From the NCBI RefSeq assembly GCF_001514305.1, contig NZ_KQ949092.1, positions 62,001 through 126,000 on the forward strand: a stretch of DNA of 64,000 bases, read 5' to 3'. Positions within the stretch are counted from its first letter, which is position 1. Every line of letters starts with the position of its first letter. The DNA is from Streptomyces dysideae. GTDB taxonomy: Bacteria > Actinomycetota > Actinomycetes > Streptomycetales > Streptomycetaceae. The notes under the pieces are model-generated. The model did not search any database and had not been told where the DNA came from. It worked only from the letters and a program-made list of their open reading frames with translations. This document shows positions 33,552 to 40,863 of this stretch, one piece after another. The position numbers and the translations under genes are program-made.

Positions 33552-33960
33552 GCGGGCAACTTAGCCGAGGGGACTGACAACGGCCCCTCGGCGCAGGGCC
33601 CGGTGATCGGCTGCGCCGGCACCTCGACGGTCCGCGCCAGCCGCGGCCCCTCCGGCCCGTATACCGCCCGGGGCTCGGGGAACAGCCGCAGCAGCGCCAG
33701 GAACAGCACCGCGGCCACCACCATCGACAACGGCAGGCCGATGTCGACGCCGTCGTGCACAGGACCAGGGCGCCCACGACGACGTCGAGGAGCGTGGCCG
33801 CGAGCCCCTGCCAGAAGGAGAGGCCGAAGAGGATCGGGAAGGCGCCGAGGACGCAGGTCAAGAAGGTGTTGGCGCCGCCGAAGGGACCTCGGTCAGCGAG
33901 GGAACGGGGGAGTGGCCGGGAAGCTCGGGCTGTGGGGACAAGGGGGCTCCAGCGTGGGCG
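33548..33960 (-). pseudogene. Cytosine/purine permease (NCS1) with large internal deletion
   Basis: The first recognisable segment, GANTFLTCVLGAFPILFG and FWQGLAATLLDVVVGALVL, is the first two helices of an NCS1 permease. It jumps, with a frame change near 33765, straight to the last helix and tail (HDGVDIGLPLSMVVAAVLF, RLFPEPRAVYGPEGPRLA). About 330 residues are gone. No proper start is left upstream. Confidence 0.72.
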
Positions 33961-34138
33961 TGGCGGTGGAGCGCGGGGTGGCGCGGCGGAGGTCTCGACG
34001 GCCGGTCGCTGCCGCGGGAGTGTGCGGGCAGCACGGATGCCGTCCTCTCGGCGGTCTGCCGACGGTACGGCGGCGCACAAGATCCGCACCAGAGGACGGT
34101 TCATCCATCTACGGCGCCATGGGTGGACGAATCGTCCC

Positions 34139-34690
34139 TCACTCGTCGTCCGTTGGGGCGTCCTCCGGCTCCGCGTCCGGCCCCTGGGCCCGGACCCGTT
34201 GGACGTTCTCCAACGACTCCCGCAGCTCGGCCAGCCAGTCGTCGGTGTGCCGCTGGACCAGTCGCACACACCAGGCGAGGGCGTCGCTGCGGCTGCGGGC
34301 GACCCCGCCGGCGATGAGGGTGTCGAGGACCTGACGCTCGGGCTGGCGCAGCCGGGTCATGACGGGCGCGGCCACATGCGTGAACAGGGCACGCTCGGTG
34401 CCGCACTCGACTCCCCAGGACACCTTCCGCCGGAACCGGTGCTCGGCCTCGCGGGCCACGCCGATCCGGGTGTCCCGGGTGCGCCCCCGGAACTCCTGGA
34501 TCCGACCCTGCAGGGCCGCCTCCCGCTCCGCGGCCGAGGTGTCCTCGGCCAGGTGGGGCTCGGGAATGCGGCCGATCACGGTGATCTCCTCGCGGTCGAC
34601 CGTCACCTTGGTCAGCTCCTCGAAGAGGTCGTCCGGCAGGCGGCCGGTGAACCAGCCGCGTACCTTCTCTCGCTGCTCGTTCGTAATCAT
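34139..34690 (-). CDS. Conserved actinobacterial protein with possible RHH motif
   Basis: 183 residues from ATG at 34688-34690. The N-terminal part reads QREKVRGWFTGRLPDDLFEE and VTVDREEITVIGRIPEP, a recurring but unnamed pattern in actinobacteria. The C-terminal part (RQPERQVLDTLIAGGVARSR, DALAWCVRLVQRHTDDWLAE) looks like a ribbon-helix-helix or similar three-helix unit. A perfect palindrome covers 34691-34704, immediately before the ATG where the ribosome site should be, suggesting autoregulation. Function unknown. Confidence 0.7.
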   Translation of the reverse strand: MITNEQREKVRGWFTGRLPDDLFEELTKVTVDREEITVIGRIPEPHLAEDTSAAEREAALQGRIQEFRGRTRDTRIGVAREAEHRFRRKVSWGVECGTERALFTHVAAPVMTRLRQPERQVLDTLIAGGVARSRSDALAWCVRLVQRHTDDWLAELRESLENVQRVRAQGPDAEPEDAPTDDE

Positions 34691-34704
34691 GTAATGACCA
34701 TTAC
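34691..34704. promoter_or_regulatory. 14-bp palindrome abutting a start codon
   Basis: GTAATG, AC, CATTAC is perfectly symmetric and touches the ATG of the preceding gene. No Shine-Dalgarno is visible, so the transcript may be leaderless with an operator at its start. Confidence 0.55.
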
Positions 34705-35014
34705 TCGGCCCGGACATGAACACAAGGGGTGGAGCGGAAGTCCGCCGACAGCTCAATCGGAATGTTTCAGGCCTATTAATCAGGGTGCGAGATTCGGCCA
34801 CTTGGCAACTTCGGGCGATCAAGAACCGCTCAGTTCCGGGGTTGGAACGTCCAAGTTCCGTTACTTCACGCCACTGATTCAACACGCAATGTTACTGAAA
34901 CCCATGGGGTCGATGTGAGTTTCGGCGGCGGACTCGGCAGACTCGCGCTCGCCGCTCCGGCACCGATCGCGTCGGACGTGGCACACCCCCGAAATGAGCG
35001 GAAGGATGCACACA
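34705..35014. other. Divergent intergenic region before the SSI gene
   Basis: 310 bp, AT-richer than the flanks between 34745 and 34910, with no gene. It must hold the promoters of the conserved protein (leftward) and SSI (rightward); I cannot pick out convincing -10/-35 pairs. Inverted GGAACGTCCAAGTTCC at 34843-34858 is imperfect. Confidence 0.4.
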
Positions 35015-35449
35015 ATGCGTTACACCGCGCGCTGGGCAGCGACCCTCGGCCTCACGGCCACCGCCGTCTGCGGACCCCTCGCCGGGCCCGCCCTCGCCGC
35101 CCCCGGCACCACCCCCGCCTCGCTCTACGCCCCGTCGGCCCTGGTCCTCACCGTGGGCCACGGCGACATCGCCGCCATGGCCGCCCCGGACCGCGCGGTC
35201 GTGCTGACCTGCGCCCCGACACCCTCCGGCACGCATCCCGCCGCCGGGGCGGCCTGTGCCGAACTGCGCGCAGCCGACGGCGACTTCGACGCGCTGACCG
35301 GCAGAGCCGACGTGCTGTGCACCAAGGAGTACGACCCCGTGGTCGTCACGGTCGACGGCGTCTGGCAGGGCAAGCGCGTCTCCTACGAGCGCGCCTTCGC
35401 CAACGAGTGTGTGAAGAGCTCCCACGGGACAAGCCTCTTCACCTTCTAG
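35015..35449 (+). CDS. Subtilisin inhibitor-like (SSI family) secreted protease inhibitor
   Basis: 144 residues; ATG at 35015 with GGAAGG 9 nt upstream. A Sec leader (WAATLGLTATAVCGPLAGPA then LA-APG) is followed by the mature inhibitor starting SLYAPSALVLTVGHG. The reactive-site loop is LCTKEYDPVVV, placing lysine at P1, the form expected to inhibit trypsin-like as well as subtilisin proteases. The four conserved cysteines (TCAP, AACAEL, VLCTK, NECVK) make two disulfides. It works as a dimer outside the cell, typically against the strain's own S1/S8 proteases; the protease at 45272 is a possible target. Confidence 0.93.
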   Translation: MRYTARWAATLGLTATAVCGPLAGPALAAPGTTPASLYAPSALVLTVGHGDIAAMAAPDRAVVLTCAPTPSGTHPAAGAACAELRAADGDFDALTGRADVLCTKEYDPVVVTVDGVWQGKRVSYERAFANECVKSSHGTSLFTF

Positions 35450-35477
35450 ACCGGGATCGCGCGGCCCTCGCACGCAC

Positions 35478-35516
35478 CGGCGGGGGCTCGCGGATGGGGA
35501 GTGCGAGCCCCCGCCG
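35478..35516 (+). terminator. Terminator after SSI
   Basis: Fourteen-base arms CGGCGGGGGCTCGC and GCGAGCCCCCGCCG pair perfectly around an 11-base loop, 29 bp past the stop. Confidence 0.8.
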
Positions 35517-35585
35517 CGGGGGCCGCAGCGATCTCGCACCGGGGGCCGGCTGGGCGGAGTGGGGCCGCCCGGCCGGCGCCTCGGT

Positions 35586-35999
35586 TCACTGCCGCTGCCC
35601 CGGGATCCCGGGCAGCGGCGGAAAACGGTGCAGCAGTCCCGCGCCGCGCAACAGCCGCCGGATCGACGGCGCGTCGGAGACGACCCGCAGCCTGCCGCCC
35701 CGGCTTCTGGCCCGGCTGTCGGCCCGGCACAGGACCCGCAGCCCCGAGCAGTCGAAGAAGCCGACGCCCCGCAGATCGACCAGCACGTCCGGCTCCGGCC
35801 CGGCGGTCGCCGCGTCCAGATGCTCGGCGAGGAACCCCGCGGTCGCGAGATCGATCTCACCGGCGGCCTCGACCACGGTGAACGCACCCCATGTCCGGGT
35901 ACGGGCATGGGGGTTCGTCGGGGGAGGCCCGGAACGGGAGGCCAACGGGGCTGAGTTCCCGGTCGGTTCGGGGGCGAGGTCGTCGGATGCCGGCGTCAT
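35586..35999 (-). CDS. STAS domain anti-anti-sigma factor
   Basis: 137 residues; ATG with GGAG 6 nt upstream. After a disordered N-terminus comes a STAS domain: AFTVVEAAGEIDLATAGF, then VLVDLRGVGFFDCSGLRVL, whose serine in DCSG is the usual phosphorylation site, and RGGRLRVVSDAPSIRRLL. In its unphosphorylated state such a protein binds an RsbW-type anti-sigma kinase and frees a sigma factor. Kinase and phosphatase candidates are the HATPase/SpoIIE proteins at 16330 and 47268. Monocistronic. Confidence 0.9.
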   Translation of the reverse strand: MTPASDDLAPEPTGNSAPLASRSGPPPTNPHARTRTWGAFTVVEAAGEIDLATAGFLAEHLDAATAGPEPDVLVDLRGVGFFDCSGLRVLCRADSRARSRGGRLRVVSDAPSIRRLLRGAGLLHRFPPLPGIPGQRQ

Positions 36000-36154
36000 G
36001 TCCGCTCCACCTCGGCAAGGGGGGTATTTGATCTCGGAGTTACCCCGGTGCGATGGCGGTCATCCCTGCGGCGCCGCCCGCAAGATCTGGTTCACTCGAC
36101 CTGGTGAATTCCGGGAGTTGTGGTTGACCGATCCGGGGCAACTGCGGCAAGGGA

Positions 36155-36190
36155 GAGGGGCCGCCGTCTCCCTGATGACGGCGGCCCCTC
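36155..36190 (-). terminator. Terminator after the MFS gene
   Basis: GAGGGGCCGCCGTC and GACGGCGGCCCCTC, a perfect 14-base stem with an 8-base loop, 22 bp past the stop of the MFS pseudogene on the minus strand. Confidence 0.8.
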
Positions 36191-37215
36191 GGACCTGGGT
36201 GACCGGGGCGGTCACATGTGGACGACCGGTGCGGCGGACTCGTCCTGGTCCGGCGTCCCGCGGCGGAAGAGCAGGAAGGCGATCGCCGCGCCCGCGGCGA
36301 ACAGGCCCGCCGACCACCAGAAGGCGGTGGTGTAGCTCTCGATCGTCGCCTGGGCCTGGACCAGCTTGCTGGTCGCGTCCTTGCCGGCGAGATGGTCGGT
36401 CGCGGCGCTCGCGGCGAGGGTGTTGAGGAGTGTCGTGCCGATCGAACCGCCCACCTGCTGCATGGCGTTGACCGTCGCGGAGGCGACGCCCGCGTCCTCG
36501 GCCGCCACTCCACCGGTGGAGAGCTGCATGGCCGCCGGCATCACCAGGCCGAGGCTCAGGCCGATCACCATCAGCTGCGGCAGCACCGCGCTCATGTACG
36601 ACGAGCCGACGCCGATGCCGGTCAGCCAGGCCATCCCCGCCGCGGCGATCGCGAAGCCCAGCGGGATGACGGTCTTCGGGCCGAGCCGCGGGAGCAGCTG
36701 CGTGGTGCCGAGCTGAGCGGCCACCATCAGGACGCCGACCATCGGCAGGAACGCCACGCCGGTCTTCGTCGGGCTGAAGCCCAGGTTCAGCTGCAGGTAG
36801 TGGGTGAGGAAGAGGAACACGCCGAACATGCCCGCACCGGAGATCAGCACGGCGAGGAGCGAGGCCCCGCGGTTGCGGTCGAGCAGGATGCGCAGCGGCA
36901 GCAGCGGGTGCTTCGCGCGGGTCTGCCACCAGGCGAACGCCGCCAGCAGGATGCCGCCCACGATCAGGAAGCCCCACGTCTGCGGCGAGCTCCAGTCGTG
37001 CGTCTCGGCGTTGGAGAAGCCGTAGACCAGGGCGAACGGACCGCCCGCGACCAGCACCGTGCCCGGGATGTCCAGCTTGGAGCCGGCCGCGTCACGGTGG
37101 TTGTCCAGCAGTAGCCAGCCGCCCACGAAGGCCACGACCGCGATGACCACGTTGACGTACATCGTCCAGCGCCAGTCGAGGGCGTCGGTCAGGATGCCGC
37201 CGAGCAGCAGGCCCA

Positions 37216-37550
37216 CCGCACCGCCGGCCCCGGCGATGGCGCCGTAGACGCTGAACGCCCTGGCCCGCTCGCGGGCGTCGGTGAACGTCGTGTTGAGCAG
37301 CGAGAGCGCGGCGGGCGCGAGCAGCGCGCCGAACACGCCCTGCAGGGCACGCGCGGTGACCAGCATCCCGAAACTGTTCGCCGCATCGCCGGCCCCGGCG
37401 ATGGCGCCGTAGACGCTGAACGCCCTGGCCCGCTCGCGGGCGTCGGTGAACGTCGTGTTGAGCAGCGAGAGCGCGGCGGGCGCGAGCAGCGCGCCGAACA
37501 CGCCCTGTAGGGCACGCGCGGTGACCAGCATCCCGAAACTGTTCGCCGCA
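37216..37550. repeat. 165-bp in-frame tandem duplication within the MFS gene
   Basis: Bases 37216-37385 recur at 37381-37550, spaced exactly 165 bp (55 codons), with about two differences. It repeats the segment ALQGVFGALLAPAALSLL through FSVYGAIAGAG, so two extra partial helices are present. Confidence 0.95.
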
Positions 37551-37682
37551 CCGCCGAGCGCGGAGACGGCGGCGAAGCCGACGACACCGATGAGGAAGGC
37601 CGGCTTGCGGCCGAACAGGTCGGCGATCCGCCCGCCGAGCAGGAGCAGTGACGCGAACGCGAGCGCGTACGCGGTGACGTTC

Positions 37683-37720
37683 CTCCCCCACTGCCTTAAA
37701 GGCGTGGGGGGACCCCCAGC
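37683..37720 (-). repeat. Short hairpin element, copy 2 (inside the MFS gene)
   Basis: On the minus strand CTGGGGGTCCCCCCACGCCT then TTAAGGCAGTGGGGGAGG. It matches copy 1 over the GCCTTAAGGCAGTGGGGGAGG-like half. It replaces the codons between DGNR and VTAYAL of the MFS gene. Confidence 0.75.
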
Positions 37721-37968
37721 CGGTTGCCGTCGGAGAACCCGAGGTCGGCCTGGGCCGACGGCAGGGCGATGTTCACGATCGTGGCGCCAGCACCACCATC
37801 AGCTGCGCGACGGCGACGATCGCGAGGATCCACCACCGCTTCGCCGAGGCCGCCGACGGCGCCTCCGCGGCGCCCGCGCGGGCGCTCTCGGTCAGGGTCT
37901 TCTGAGACATCGGGGAACTCCAGGGAAGTCGTCCGAGGCAGGGGCACGGAAGGCAATAGGCAGGTAAG

Positions 37969-38026
37969 CGAAACTGTTTCGTTCACTTCGAGACTGGACC
38001 TCTGCGATCGAAACGGCAACGTTTCG
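37969..38026. promoter_or_regulatory. Two TetR-type operators before the MFS gene
   Basis: CGAAACTGTTTCG (37969-37981, perfect with one central base) and CGAAACG/CGTTTCG around GCAA (38009-38026, perfect). Paired half-sites of this kind usually bind a TetR repressor encoded divergently, but the position for that gene is taken by the end of the exporter operon. Confidence 0.65.
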
Positions 38027-38045
38027 TTGGGTGACGTACGCCCCA

Positions 38046-40862
38046 TCAGGCCATCTGGCGCCGCACCAGCTCATGCAGCCGCCCGCCGGTGTCCGCGAGG
38101 AGCTGTGCCGGCGCGCCCTGCTGGGCGACCTTGCCGTCCTCCATCACGATCACGCGGTCCGCGTCGAGGACCGTCGAAAGGCGGTGCGCGATGACGATCC
38201 GGGTGGCGTCGAGGGCCTTGGTGGACTCGATGACCGTGCGCTGCGTCTCGTTGTCGAGGGCGCTGGTCGCCTCGTCGAAGAAGAGGATGCGAGGCCGGCG
38301 GATCAGCGCCTGAGCGATCATCAGGCGCTGCCGCTGGCCGCCGGAGATCGCGCCGCTGCCCGCGACGATGGTGTGCAGGCCCATCGGCATCCGCTTGATG
38401 TCCTCGGCGAGGCCCGCCATCTCGGCCGCCGCCATCGCCTCCTCCGGCGTGTACGGCTCGGTGCCGCAGATGACGTCCAGGATCGAGCCGTTGAACGGCT
38501 GGGCGTGCTGAAGCACCACCCCGCACTGCCGGCGGACCGCCGACTGGTCCAGCGCCGCCAGGTCCTGGCCGTCGTACAGGACACTCCCGGACACCGGCTT
38601 GTCGAAGCCGATCAGCAGCCTGAGCAGCGTCGACTTGCCGCAGCCGCTGGGGCCGACGATCGCCACGAACTCGCCCGCCCGTACGTCGAAGGACACGTCG
38701 TCGAGGATCAGTGGACCGTCGTCGGAATACCGGAACGACAGGCGCCGCGCCTCGATCGCCCCGGTCAGCGGGCCCGGCCGGGTGCTCGACGTGCGGACCT
38801 CGGGCGTCGCGTCCAGCACCGGCTTGATCTGCTCGAACAGCGGCATCGCGGCCACCGTCGACACGAACGCGCCGGTCAGCTGGGTGACCGAGGTGAGCAG
38901 CATCGTCACCGACGTGTTGAAGGTGAGGAACGCCGCCGCCGACATCGACCCGCGCGCCGGACCCGCCAGCAGCATGAACATCAGCAGGGTGCACAGCGGC
39001 AGATACACCGTACCCATCACCGTGTTGAGGTTCTTGATCCGCCCCACCTGCTGCTGGAGCTCACGGCTGCGCGCGAACTGGGACGCCCAGGCCGCGTACG
39101 CGTAGTTCTCGGCCGCCGCCACCCGCAGCTTGGGCAGCCCGCGCAGCGTCTGGAACGCCTGGTTGTTCAGCTTGTTGCCGAGCACCACCAGCCGCCGCTG
39201 CCAGCGCACCTGCCACAGCCCGAGCCCCAGGAACACGGCGGCGATGACGACGAGCATCCCGATCGCCGCCAGCGCCATCGACACGCTGTACCAGAACAGC
39301 AGGGCGAGGTTCATCGCGCCCACGGTCACCGACTGGGCGACCACCGGGCCGATGCCCGCCATCATCCTGCGGATCGAGCTGATGCCCATGGCCGCGCTCG
39401 CCAGCTCACCCGTCGAGCGCTCCGTGAAGAACTTCGTCGGCAGCCGCAACAGCCGGTCCCAGACGGCCGACTGGAGCGTCGCCTCGATCCGGCCCTCCAG
39501 GCGGAGGATGGTCAGGTTCTGCAGCAGCATGAACGCCGCGGCCACCACGCTGCTGATCATCACGGCCAGACAGAACTGCACGATCAGCGCGGTCTGGGCC
39601 TTCGGCACGAACTCGCCGAGCACCTTGCCGGTCGCGATCGGCACCAGCGCGCCGATGGCGACCGTCACCAGACCGCTGAGCAGCAGATTGGTCATGTCGC
39701 CGCCCGTGCCGCGCATGCTGAACCGCAGCAGCCGCGCGGGGCTCAGCCCCCGGTCGGGCAGCGGACGGTAGAACATCACCGCACGCGGCTCGAACTCCTC
39801 CGCGTTGGCCTTCTCGATCGGCGTCTCCCGGCCCGTCGCCGGATGGACGGAGACGTATCCGCCGCGCCGCCACAGCAGCGCCACCGGTGCGCCGGACAGG
39901 GCCCGATGCCCCACCAGCGGGCCGATGTCGTCCCGCCACCAGCGCCCGTCCAGACGTATCGCCCTGGTGCGGACCCGGGAGGCGACGGCGATGCGCTCGA
40001 CCGGATCGAGGCGGTCGCTCTCCGTGCCGCTCTGCGCGGGCTCGGACAGCGCGATCCCGGCCGCCTGGGCGACCAGCTTGCACGCGGCGTACGAGGCGTC
40101 GGCGTCGGCGGCCGTCGTGCGCTGCCCCGACCGCTTGCCGATCGACGCCAGCAGCGTCCGGTCGGCCTGGGCGCGCACCGCCTCACCGGCCTTGATGCCC
40201 TCCGCCGTGCGGGTCTCGTGGGTGCGCTCCAGCTGTTCGATCCAGCGGTCCAGCGTGGTCAGCAGGCGGTACTGCTGGTCGACCATGCTCTGCCAGACCG
40301 CAGGGTCCATCAGCAGGTCGGCGGCCGCCTCCGCGCCGTACAGCGACCCGTACTGCACACTGCCCGGCGGCACCTGCATCCAGAAGACGTCGTCGTCGGT
40401 GATCTCGGCGGCCCGCTCGGTGGCCATCGGTGCCTGGAAGAGGATGGAGAGGCTGCGGCCCACACCGAGAGCGAGGGCGTACTCCAGGGGGCTCGTCGTC
40501 GGCGGCACGTACTGGGGGTTGCCGTACTCGTCGTACGACCAGGTCTGGGTGCTGGCGGGCTGGTACAGCTCGCGCAGCCCGATGCGGTGCACCACGCAGT
40601 CCCGGAGCGGGCGGGCGACCAGCGTGTGCTGCGGGCCCGCCATCGGCCCGAGCAGCAGCGAACCCGCCTCCAGGCGGCCCAGGTGATGCCAGTGGCCCTG
40701 CTGTTCGGCGTCCACCGCGAACAGGTCCACGGCACCCGAGGCGACCAGCCACAGCACCTGCGGGCCTTCGAGGTCGAGGCGGCTGAACCCGGTGCAGTCG
40801 ATCGGCGTGCCCATGGACCCGAGCGCGCCCAGGACCAGGTCCCCCTCGTGTGCGGTCGTCAT
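38046..40862 (-). CDS. NHLP-type peptide export ABC transporter, ATPase/permease without peptidase
   Basis: 938 residues. Residues 1-330 are a cytoplasmic cyclic-nucleotide-binding-like region (DCTGFSRLDLEGPQVLWLVA). Membrane helices follow between about 380 and 650 (LLLSGLVTVAIGALVPIAT). The ATPase carries Walker A GPSGCGKSTLL, signature ISGGQRQRLMIAQAL and Walker B RILFFDEATSALD. This two-gene arrangement with a peptidase-bearing partner is the NHLM/NHLP bacteriocin export type. The gene starts one base after the stop of the partner (TGAGATG), so both are co-translated and probably form a heterodimer. Confidence 0.9.
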   Translation of the reverse strand: MTTAHEGDLVLGALGSMGTPIDCTGFSRLDLEGPQVLWLVASGAVDLFAVDAEQQGHWHHLGRLEAGSLLLGPMAGPQHTLVARPLRDCVVHRIGLRELYQPASTQTWSYDEYGNPQYVPPTTSPLEYALALGVGRSLSILFQAPMATERAAEITDDDVFWMQVPPGSVQYGSLYGAEAAADLLMDPAVWQSMVDQQYRLLTTLDRWIEQLERTHETRTAEGIKAGEAVRAQADRTLLASIGKRSGQRTTAADADASYAACKLVAQAAGIALSEPAQSGTESDRLDPVERIAVASRVRTRAIRLDGRWWRDDIGPLVGHRALSGAPVALLWRRGGYVSVHPATGRETPIEKANAEEFEPRAVMFYRPLPDRGLSPARLLRFSMRGTGGDMTNLLLSGLVTVAIGALVPIATGKVLGEFVPKAQTALIVQFCLAVMISSVVAAAFMLLQNLTILRLEGRIEATLQSAVWDRLLRLPTKFFTERSTGELASAAMGISSIRRMMAGIGPVVAQSVTVGAMNLALLFWYSVSMALAAIGMLVVIAAVFLGLGLWQVRWQRRLVVLGNKLNNQAFQTLRGLPKLRVAAAENYAYAAWASQFARSRELQQQVGRIKNLNTVMGTVYLPLCTLLMFMLLAGPARGSMSAAAFLTFNTSVTMLLTSVTQLTGAFVSTVAAMPLFEQIKPVLDATPEVRTSSTRPGPLTGAIEARRLSFRYSDDGPLILDDVSFDVRAGEFVAIVGPSGCGKSTLLRLLIGFDKPVSGSVLYDGQDLAALDQSAVRRQCGVVLQHAQPFNGSILDVICGTEPYTPEEAMAAAEMAGLAEDIKRMPMGLHTIVAGSGAISGGQRQRLMIAQALIRRPRILFFDEATSALDNETQRTVIESTKALDATRIVIAHRLSTVLDADRVIVMEDGKVAQQGAPAQLLADTGGRLHELVRRQMA

Positions 40863-40863
40863 C

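Larger units (their letters stand above)
36212..37910 (-). pseudogene. MFS drug exporter (DHA2/EmrB type), three separate lesions
   Basis: The ATG at 37908-37910 begins MSQKTLTESARAG and the first helix WWILAIVAVAQLMVVL. There two bases of the conserved 'LDATIVN' codons are lost and the frame shifts. After LGFSDGNR a 38-bp hairpin element (37683-37720) interrupts the conserved 'WVVTAYAL' codons. The rest reads AYALAFASLLLLGGRIADLF and RALQGVFGALLAPAALSLL but contains a 165-bp in-frame tandem duplication. From there the frame is intact to the stop at 36212 (QVGGSIGTTLLNTLAA). The product would be a proton-driven multidrug exporter; as it stands translation cannot cross the first two lesions. 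Confidence 0.9.

Noticed and set aside
36021..36036. Fifth CsoR/CstR-type operator near the STAS gene (GGGGGGTATTTG)
   Set aside because: Only one half-site is present, with no matching arm.
37216..37550. Programmed frameshifting or recoding in the MFS gene
   Set aside because: The lesions are an insertion element, a base loss and a duplication, which fit decay better than recoding.
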